From Rodentolepis nana (lineage: Eukaryota; Platyhelminthes; Cestoda; Cyclophyllidea; Hymenolepididae): a DNA stretch of 14,659 nucleotides. A program made the translations under genes and the position numbers. The stretch is taken from the NCBI GenBank assembly GCA_900617975.1, contig UZAE01012472.1, positions 25,448 to 40,106 on the forward strand. Reading direction: 5' to 3'. How positions within the stretch are numbered: the stretch's first letter is position 1; every line of letters starts with the position of its first letter. This document shows, in pieces, positions 11,901 through 14,659 of this stretch. A model generated the notes under the pieces. That model had not been told where the DNA came from. It did no database searches and was given only the letters and a program-made list of their open reading frames with translations.

Positions 11901-13327
11901 TCTTTCAAAAATTGCTATTTTTTCCAACAAAAAAAGGCAGATAGAAATATCCAACGTTGTAAAAAGAAATAAAAGTCAGAATTGAAATGCTCGCGAATGC
12001 CAAAACCATCAATCAAATGTTTCTCACAAGTAGTCATTATTAAAAGACTCAAATAAGAGAGAGAGTCTTCGACGCACTTGAAGACCACAAACACATGAGG
12101 AGCTTTGATAATAATAAGATAAAGGTGATGAGATGAGATGCCAAGCCTGCGACGGGAAAGCGCCAACTTGCGCGCTTCCAAAAAGCATCCGCTGTAGCAG
12201 GTACATTTTTTTCACGCCCCCTAGAAGAGTGTATTAAACCGGGGATAATTAACCTTTGAGAGCCTGCTTCACTGTGTGTCTAATATTCTAAATACCATTT
12301 CTTTCATTCAGAGACACGAGCTTTATGAGTCATTTTTAAATAAATCGATTCAACGCATAATATTCAGTGGCAGATTTCATAAAACAGTATTAACTTTCAG
12401 CATTCGTAATGTAAAACAGCATAAAAGGATGGCGACAACTTCACGAAGAAACAGAACACTAGACAAGAGTACGAACGCTTACCAAAACGGGGCTTAGGCA
12501 ATTGAAAAAGAAGCAATAGCGTCCACGCTCTTCAATCATTAACCGCTTAATAAAAGCCCGCTCTATATCTTCAATGTTTCGAACTTTTTCATCCAAAACG
12601 TGCATTGCTGATTGTGCCTTGACTGCCAGAGAACTATTACCCACTCCGGTGGTGGAAGACGACATATGATTAGACTTTGGCGGTTCTCCCAACCCAACCC
12701 CCTGACCAATTGAACTGCTTCCACTGTGTTGACGGCAATGTAAAGTTCCACCATTTCCATGTTTAGATAGTTTCCGCCTTAAACGATTTGTTTCAGCAAG
12801 AGCACGCTTTAATTCCCCCCGTGCGCGCTTGGTCTCCCGGTTATGCTCCTTTTCAATTTGGGCAATGGTTTTTTTCCATTCATCCACATGGCTCGTCATT
12901 GGATTGACCATGCATGTAATCAATTGACTAAAAATATTACTAACTAAAGAAGACAAACTTACTTTCCCATCGTTTTAACTTGTGATCCAAGACGTTTCTG
13001 TCGCATGCAAAGTCGTGTAAAATGAGCACCCATCTCCTTACTACCCCCGGGTGTTTTTGAAGCTAAATCAGCAAGTCTCTGGATGGCATCAAAAAAGGCG
13101 TTCGACGCATGGACAGTAGCTCTATAAGGATCATCAAAACCAAACTAAAATGTACCTAAGTGCTGCGAATAATTTCGATCCTTTATTGATGACATCATCC
13201 CATATTGGTCCACCGCTCTAATAATATGATCACTTAAAATTTTTATTACCTTAACATCGGACAATAAGTTTACGTACAAATTGTCTAGTTCATGAAAACT
13301 CCGAAGAGTGGCCGTTTCGAAATCCAT
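2542..13327 (-). CDS. MTSS1: MTSS1/MIM-like I-BAR (IMD) protein, 5' part of a spliced gene
   Basis: Homologue of metazoan MTSS1/MIM. The family binds PI(4,5)P2 membranes through its IMD helical bundle, bends the plasma membrane outward and links to actin. Five exons, joined 13250-13327, 13156-13217, 12963-13121, 12483-12927 and 2542-2994, give 1,197 nt, an unbroken 399 codons. Residues 23-42 (SDVK then SGGPIWDDVINKGSKL) match human SDMK then GSYPVWEDFINKAGKL. FFDAIQRLADLASKTPGGSK, CMVNPM with DEWKK, and IEERGRYC match human FLDAFQKVADMATNTRGGTR, CLINPL with EEWKK, and IEERGRFC. These fit MIM better than IRSp53/BAIAP2. The start ATG at 13325-13327 is the first after an in-frame TGA at 13385-13387 and matches the human N-terminus in length. 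The proline-rich region and C-terminal WH2 are not in the window, so the gene is 3'-partial here. Exon positions come from manual splice-site choice and should be checked against transcripts. Confidence 0.88.
3204..3453 (+). mobile_element. SINE-like copy 2, rearranged, with three internal repeat units
   Basis: Carries three copies of a unit of about 38 nt built on CTCATACGGCAAAAAAGTCT followed by ATWAAYCGGCAGTTG, at about 3206-3244, 3286-3323 and 3333-3370. A head segment (GCGATAGACTTACCTCCACG) lies between the first and second. The right part matches the family up to the CACAGTACTCATCTTACC block and then stops. The C-run, the tail and any target-site duplication are missing. Normal copies have the unit once. 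Confidence 0.78.
3454..5880. other. Intron DNA without recognised feature
   Basis: AT-rich. An 11-C run followed by TGGGGGG lies at 4690-4707 and could form a hairpin. GTAAGTAAGTAAG-like repeats occur near 3605. No conserved protein seen in any frame. Confidence 0.5.
5930..6640 (+). mobile_element. Degenerate, internally deleted mariner-like transposon
   Basis: The frame from about 6174 reads YDLIKCFKEGRVQLDDDTRG then GRPQTA, the mariner N-terminal pattern FKxGR...DDxRxGRP. A second frame from 6286 reads AHSSRAAKTLMRKSQWETLP then HTPYNS, stop, LAPKEILLPKLQEHLK, matching the mariner C-terminal WExLPHPPYSPDLAP...FPKLKEHLK. The span between them in a normal transposase (roughly 200 residues with catalytic Asp residues) is missing, so the copy is dead. 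TTTTTGACACACCCTCGTA at 6621-6639 looks like a 3' inverted repeat followed by the TA target. GGGTGAGTCAAG near 5938 is a weak candidate for the other end, so the left edge is uncertain. Confidence 0.7.
6159..6510 (+). pseudogene. Mariner-like transposase remnant
   Basis: N-terminal and C-terminal transposase pieces in two frames, with a frame change near 6280-6290 and an in-frame TAA where SPDLAP would read (PYNS, stop, LAP). PYNS also replaces PYSP. The DNA-binding helix-turn-helix upstream of FKEGR is not readable, and the catalytic core is absent. No activity is possible. This strand is antisense to the host gene. Confidence 0.7.
6641..8290. other. Intron DNA without recognised feature
   Basis: AT-rich sequence apart from the C-run at 6865-6880. 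The open frames within it show no conserved residues. Nothing further recognised. Confidence 0.5.
6778..6864. other. Two single-N assembly joins beside poly(C)
   Basis: N at 6778 follows TTCCCCC and N at 6864 precedes a run of 16 C. These look like base-calling or gap-closure points at C homopolymers, so local length is unreliable. Confidence 0.8.
8292..8305. repeat. 14-bp target-site duplication, left half
   Basis: AATTAATCTAGACA, identical to 11736-11749. It directly precedes the 5' end of SINE copy 3, while its partner follows the 3' end of copy 7. Confidence 0.8.
8306..8621 (+). mobile_element. SINE-like copy 3, full 5' end, broken at an N
   Basis: Starts with GGGTGTGCGATAGACTTACC after AATTAATCTAGACA (8292-8305) and follows the family order to GCCTGCCACT at 8612-8621, where an N interrupts it. 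Its last 72 nt (8550-8621) equal 11649-11720 of copy 7, including private changes (CAATTAAATTACTATTGATAG in place of CAACTAAAGGGCTAATGATAA). The missing end and matching target duplication are found at copy 7. Confidence 0.83.
8622..8622. other. Single-N join, SINE to LINE
   Basis: The N separates the tail of SINE copy 3 from LINE coding sequence that starts abruptly. It is a probable contig junction. Confidence 0.8.
8623..8974 (+). mobile_element. Non-LTR retrotransposon (LINE) 3' end
   Basis: Holds the last coding codons (to the TAA at 8859-8861), a 3' UTR of about 90 nt and a tail of AAAT repeats (8953-8974). The UTR segment from 8897, with GAAGCTGAAGTCAAAG, GGGCTAATGATAAATATCAT and GCCTGCCATTTG, is nearly the same as the SINE tail. 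The left end is cut by the N, so its true 5' end and target-site duplication cannot be seen. Confidence 0.85.
8624..8861 (+). pseudogene. C-terminus of an RNase H-bearing LINE polyprotein (fragment)
   Basis: About 78 codons starting DIPDWPRIEAVAEFRLCTGH and running through DCLAKHLHRLRVYTQP, TCPLCN, HLIRC and YWEARRQLM to a TAA stop. RLxTGHxxLxxHLxRxxV...CPLC...HLxxC is the typical region after RNase H in I/R1/Jockey-like elements, where the C-C-H-C residues form a putative zinc knuckle (CPLC plus THLIRC). The reading frame is intact in this piece, so the copy is fairly young. Endonuclease and reverse transcriptase are absent. Confidence 0.82.
8975..9744. other. Intron DNA without recognised feature
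   Basis: AT-rich, with a less AT-rich patch near 9560-9660. An open frame there (starting 9438) has no family features I recognise. Confidence 0.45.
9745..10070 (+). mobile_element. SINE-like copy 4, tail-less, with 9-bp target-site duplication
   Basis: The element spans about 9754-10061 between two copies of CAGGTGGAC (9745-9753 and 10062-10070). Head GGGGTGTGTGATAGACTTACC, motif CATACGGCAAAAAAGTC, pyrimidine block, TCTGTGAAGCCCGAAGTC. It stops at AACTTTCACAACGC and lacks CTGCCATTTG and the TAAA repeat. The duplication shows this end is original to the insertion and not a later loss. Confidence 0.78.
10071..10797. other. Intron DNA without recognised gene
   Basis: A C-run lies at 10404-10413 and an inverted repeat GACGTTAAACGTC at about 10613-10625. 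A CCCA/CCTCC-rich patch covers 10677-10710. No protein recognised. Confidence 0.45.
10798..10867. repeat. Long flanking direct repeat, left copy (about 70 nt)
   Basis: Matches 11070-11139 at 66 of 70 positions by eye; mismatches fall near 10805, 10810 and two in the CCCCC stretch. The first few bases may overlap the TAAA tail. It directly flanks SINE copy 5. Confidence 0.85.
10868..11069 (+). mobile_element. SINE-like copy 5, 5'-truncated, with TAAA tail
   Basis: Begins inside the family at ATTCCACCACTTCCACAGT, joined at a CAT shared by the flank and the element. It continues through the pyrimidine block and C-run, CCCCTCTGTGTAGCCTGAAG and GCCTGCCATTTGATATAAAT with TAAA repeats. It is the best-preserved tail among the SINE copies. 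Long direct repeats flank it. Confidence 0.85.
11070..11139. repeat. Long flanking direct repeat, right copy (about 70 nt)
   Basis: Partner of 10798-10867, starting in the TAAA tail of SINE copy 5 and ending GCGTTGACTGACAT. It lies in the same orientation. Confidence 0.85.
11264..11290. repeat. GA/TA microsatellite
   Basis: A short GAGAGAGA run continues into an alternating TATATATATATA run. Confidence 0.7.
11439..11503 (-). mobile_element. SINE/LINE 3' tail fragment, copy 6, reversed
   Basis: Read on the minus strand: CTGTGAAGCCCCCGAAGTC, then CTAATGATAACTATCAT and AAGCCTGCCATTTGG. ATAAAGCC agrees with the LINE form of the tail, while TGTGAAGCC agrees with the SINE. No TAAA repeat follows. 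The fragment ends at the N at 11504. Confidence 0.75.
11504..11504. other. Single-N join between opposed SINE pieces
   Basis: Separates reversed tail fragment copy 6 from forward copy 7, which starts abruptly inside the element. A probable contig junction. Confidence 0.8.
11505..11735 (+). mobile_element. SINE-like copy 7, 3' part, probably the end of copy 3
   Basis: Starts at CTCACTTCAAACTACCATCA, which in copy 3 lies at 8396, and runs through the C-run to GCCTGCCACTTGACATAAGT with a TAAATAAAT-like end. Its last part equals that of copy 3 for 72 nt and is followed by AATTAATCTAGACA (11736-11749). The part before 11648 differs from copy 3 at many positions, which suggests a chimera of SINE reads. 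Confidence 0.8.
11736..11749. repeat. 14-bp target-site duplication, right half
   Basis: AATTAATCTAGACA, identical to 8292-8305. Confidence 0.8.
11750..12482. other. Start of intron 4, no other feature
   Basis: The minus-strand donor GTAAGC lies at 12477-12482. The rest is AT-rich with no recognised protein on either strand. Confidence 0.55.
12483..12927 (-). CDS. MTSS1: MTSS1-like exon 4 (residues 100-248), basic IMD helix with Gly/Ser insert
   Basis: 445 nt. Starts after TTTTTAG and ends TTG at GTAAGC, phase 0. Residues 101-155 hold CMVNPM, DEWKK and a Lys/Arg-rich helix (KRARGELKRALAE, RLRRKLSKHG), the position of the human basic stretch that binds phosphoinositide and actin. Residues about 156-200 are rich in Gly, Ser and Asn (for example GSSSIGQGVGLG and SSSTTGVGNSS), where the human protein has only a few residues. 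Helix 4 resumes at KAQSAMHVLDEK and ends with RLMIEERGRYCFF. The insert would extend the loop between the two helices; its function is unknown. Confidence 0.9.
12928..12962 (-). other. Micro-intron 3, 35 nt
   Basis: GTAAGT to ATTTTTAG between exons 3 and 4. Splicing creates Asn100 and aligns KTMG-N-QLITCMVNP without gaps with the human sequence. If retained, TAA is the second codon. A nearer TTTAG at about 19 nt gives a poorer protein and too short an intron. Confidence 0.82.
12963..13121 (-). CDS. MTSS1: MTSS1-like exon 3 (residues 47-100)
   Basis: 159 nt, entered in phase 2 after CCTTATAG and left in phase 2 at GTAAGT. It encodes the middle of the IMD: ATVHASNAFFDAIQ, then RLADLASKTPGGSKEMG, then THE conserved-type stretch FTRLCMRQKRLGSQVKTMG. 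TPGGSKEMG aligns with TRGGTREIG and RLCMRQ with RMCMRH of human MTSS1, with no gaps. The last codon, Asn100, is split with exon 4. Confidence 0.88.
13122..13155 (-). other. Micro-intron 2, 34 nt
   Basis: GTACAT to CCTTATAG between exons 2 and 3, T-rich before the acceptor. Splicing joins FAAL to RATVHASNA. If retained, the frame from exon 2 meets TGA inside the intron. Confidence 0.82.
13156..13217 (-). CDS. MTSS1: MTSS1-like exon 2 (residues 27-46 and part of 47)
   Basis: A 62-nt exon that encodes SGGPIWDDVINKGSKLFAAL and two bases of the next codon (Arg47). It is the clearest short match to the family: WDDVINKGSKL against human WEDFINKAGKL. Acceptor ATTATTAG, donor G|GTACAT, entry phase 0, exit phase 2. 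It lies in a different frame from exon 1, overlapped by the read-through frame of exon 1, so it is easily missed. Confidence 0.85.
13218..13249 (-). other. Micro-intron 1, 32 nt
   Basis: GTAATA to ATTATTAG between exons 1 and 2. The donor context is AAG|GTAATA. Removing 32 nt moves the frame so that SDVK is followed by SGGPIWDDV, as in the family. Length not divisible by three, so retention shifts the frame and reaches a TAG at 13145-13147. Confidence 0.82.
13250..13327 (-). CDS. MTSS1: MTSS1-like exon 1 (residues 1-26)
   Basis: Encodes the start of IMD helix 1, ending LLSDVK, which aligns with IISDMK of human MTSS1. The exon ends AAG at a GTAATA donor, phase 0. The frame stays open through intron 1 as far as a TAG at 13145-13147. 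That read-through peptide does not resemble the family after SDVK, whereas splicing restores the conserved sequence. No ATG lies between the upstream in-frame TGA and this start. A TTATAG followed by TC about 35 nt upstream could serve as a trans-splicing acceptor, which is a guess. Confidence 0.85.
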
Positions 13328-14054
13328 TTCAATTAAACTATATTCTGTTATTGAAAATTCGACTATAACAAGATGTGAATAAACTCATATCAGATAATTT
13401 CAAGAAATGCGCTGCAAAATTTATTCTAGGTCGATTAATAATGTTAATTGCAACAAACTACAAGAATAGTTGACTTTTTAAATGAAATATTACAAATTTG
13501 TTTATTTATTTTGCCCACTATTATTCAATATTTTATAATAAATGGATCTATTCTATATTTATGTGCATTTCAAATATTACAAATTTAATTTTCATATTGT
13601 TTGCTGCTATCTGCATTACACATGACTAGGGATAGTAGAACAAATATGTTTGGCAAAATATCGTTCTTTAACATTTTTACATAGAATTCAATTTTGAAAT
13701 TGATTAAAAGATTGATTGTCCAGAGATATTTTAGGCTCATTAAGCTCTCATTAGTCGAGTCTAAGCGTTTGAACAATTATGCATTTATTGGAAGATTATA
13801 TTGACTGATAAGGCTTAATAATGGTTTTGAAGTGTGAATGTTTATTTGGGAATTAATCTATATGAAGATATATATTCCGCGTCTTTTATGTTTGCAAAGC
13901 ATGGTATTTGAGATTTCGAATAGTTATATTTAAAACCAAAACAGTACTTCTATTGGATTTTGTTTGTACGTCAGATATCAATAATAATTTGAATTATTGG
14001 CGTAGTTTGTACAAAAATTAACAGTCCAAAGAATGCTTATATCAGTTTATATCT
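13328..14054 (-). other. Upstream of the MTSS1-like start codon; 5' UTR and possible promoter
   Basis: Very AT-rich. An in-frame TGA at 13385-13387 marks the limit of any N-terminal extension without splicing. TATA-like strings occur by chance in such sequence, so no promoter is called. Further 5' exons upstream remain possible. Confidence 0.4.
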
Positions 14055-14380
14055 ATTTTTTATTCATTTCAAATGGCAGGTGATTTGTTAGTCATCATTA
14101 GCTCATTTGGTGACTTAGGGCTTCACAGATGGGAGAAACCTCAAAGTGTTTAAAATTCGAGAGGGAGAACAAAAGTATGATTCCCAGATGAGAAAGAGAC
14201 AGACAGACACAAAGTTAGAGATAAAGGTAAAACGAGTACTGTGGAAGTGGTTAAATATGACATACAGTGGGTCATGGTGGTTTGAAGACAGAAGTCAACT
14301 GTCGGTTTATAGACTTTTTTGCCGTATGAGTATACTTTGCCCAGGGTGCACCACGTGGAGGTAAATCTATCACACACCCC
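14055..14380 (-). mobile_element. SINE-like copy 8, full length, reversed
   Basis: On the minus strand it begins GGGGTGTGTGATAGATTTACC at 14380 and passes CCACGTGGTGCACCCTGGGC, CATACGGCAAAAAAGTC, GGCAGTTG-like sequence and the pyrimidine block. It ends CCTGCCATTTGAAATGAATA with a decayed A-rich end. The C-run is short (GTTCTCCCTCTCGA). No target-site duplication was found. It is the only full-length copy in the same direction as the MTSS1-like gene. Confidence 0.83.
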
Positions 14381-14522
14381 ACAATTTAATTTTGTTGAAT
14401 ACACTTACCTATATATTGCCAATGTCATTAAGACTTATGAACATATATTAATTGCTAGTCATTTCTGAATCTCCAACTTGGCACAATTTTATTTCATAAT
14501 ATCTGATCAAGATTTCTACTAA

Positions 14523-14659
14523 TTCGGCCTAACTATTAATGCGATTCACGGTCACTGTGAAATTAAAGGCAATGTGCTTGCTGACAAACTTGCTGAGAAG
14601 GAGACTACAATTTTGCAAGGCATAGACCGATCGATGTCTATCCGCACAATGAAGGCCTT
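14523..14659 (+). pseudogene. LINE RNase H fragment, running off the window
   Basis: 45 open codons after a TAA at 14520-14522: HGHCEIKGNVLADKLAEKET and then RSMSIRTMKA. GHCxIxGNxxADxLAxxG is the final conserved motif of the RNase H domain in RNase H-bearing LINEs; here the catalytic-type Asp of ADKLA is kept and Lys replaces the usual Glu of GNE. The sequence continues beyond the edge. It may belong to the same LINE family as 8623-8974, where the encoded piece would lie further downstream. Confidence 0.7.

Larger units (their letters stand above)
2995..12482 (-). other. MTSS1: Large intron 4 (9,488 nt) of the MTSS1-like gene
   Basis: Runs from GTAAGC at 12482 to TTCTTCAG at 2995. It holds SINE copies 2 to 7, the LINE 3' fragment, the mariner remnant and four single Ns. 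No conserved host protein was recognised on either strand within it. Its true length is uncertain because the 8622-11504 segment may be misplaced. Confidence 0.8.

Noticed and set aside
12563..12760. Second minus-strand frame within exon 4
   Set aside because: Out-of-frame shadow of the MTSS1 coding sequence.
13145..13327. Single 60-codon open frame as a complete small gene
   Set aside because: Its first 26 residues are MTSS1 exon 1, but the rest loses all similarity. Splicing at 13249/13218 restores it.
1..14659. CRISPR array, bacterial operons or viral genes
   Set aside because: No regularly spaced repeats and no compact coding. Spliced animal gene and retroelements explain the window.

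Overview
The window is animal nuclear DNA, AT-rich with long non-coding stretches. The only host gene I can support is the 5' half of a minus-strand homologue of MTSS1/MIM (missing-in-metastasis), an I-BAR/IMD-domain protein that binds membrane and actin. Five coding exons were rebuilt by hand: 13250-13327, 13156-13217, 12963-13121, 12483-12927 and 2542-2994. They join in frame into 399 codons that cover the IMD and the start of the Ser-rich linker. The rest of the gene lies beyond position 1. The first three introns are only 32, 34 and 35 nt long, all GT-AG, and the fourth is 9,488 nt. Tiny 5' introns followed by very large downstream introns are the pattern known from schistosomes and other flatworms. 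I therefore infer a platyhelminth, probably a trematode; this rests on gene architecture, not on a species marker.

The large intron and both flanks hold transposon debris. A SINE-like family of about 300 bp is present as eight copies or fragments (near 1.5, 3.2, 8.3, 9.8, 10.9, 11.4, 11.5 and 14.1 kb). Full-length copies share a fixed 5' end, an internal pyrimidine stretch with a variable C-run, and a 3' tail ending in TAAA repeats. That tail is nearly the same as the 3' end of a LINE fragment at 8623-8974, which encodes the C-terminus of an RNase H-bearing non-LTR retrotransposon. This suggests a SINE/LINE pair with a shared 3' end. A second LINE piece (RNase H region) runs off the right edge at 14523. 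A degenerate, internally deleted mariner-like transposon lies around 6159-6639.

Layout: 1-1501 unassigned; 1502-1828 full SINE with target-site duplication; 1829-2541 intron 5; 2542-2994 exon 5; 2995-12482 intron 4, with SINEs, LINE tail, mariner remnant and four single-N joins; 12483-13327 exons 4 to 1; 13328-14054 upstream AT-rich DNA; 14055-14380 SINE in reverse; 14523-14659 LINE RNase H fragment.

Two points need care. A 14-bp target-site duplication and a 72-nt identical tail indicate that the SINE pieces at 8306-8621 and 11505-11735 are one insertion. The 2.9 kb between the Ns at 8622 and 11504 may therefore be misplaced by the assembler. Second, exon 2 of the gene is hidden by a longer open frame running through intron 1, and naive ORF calling would miss it.
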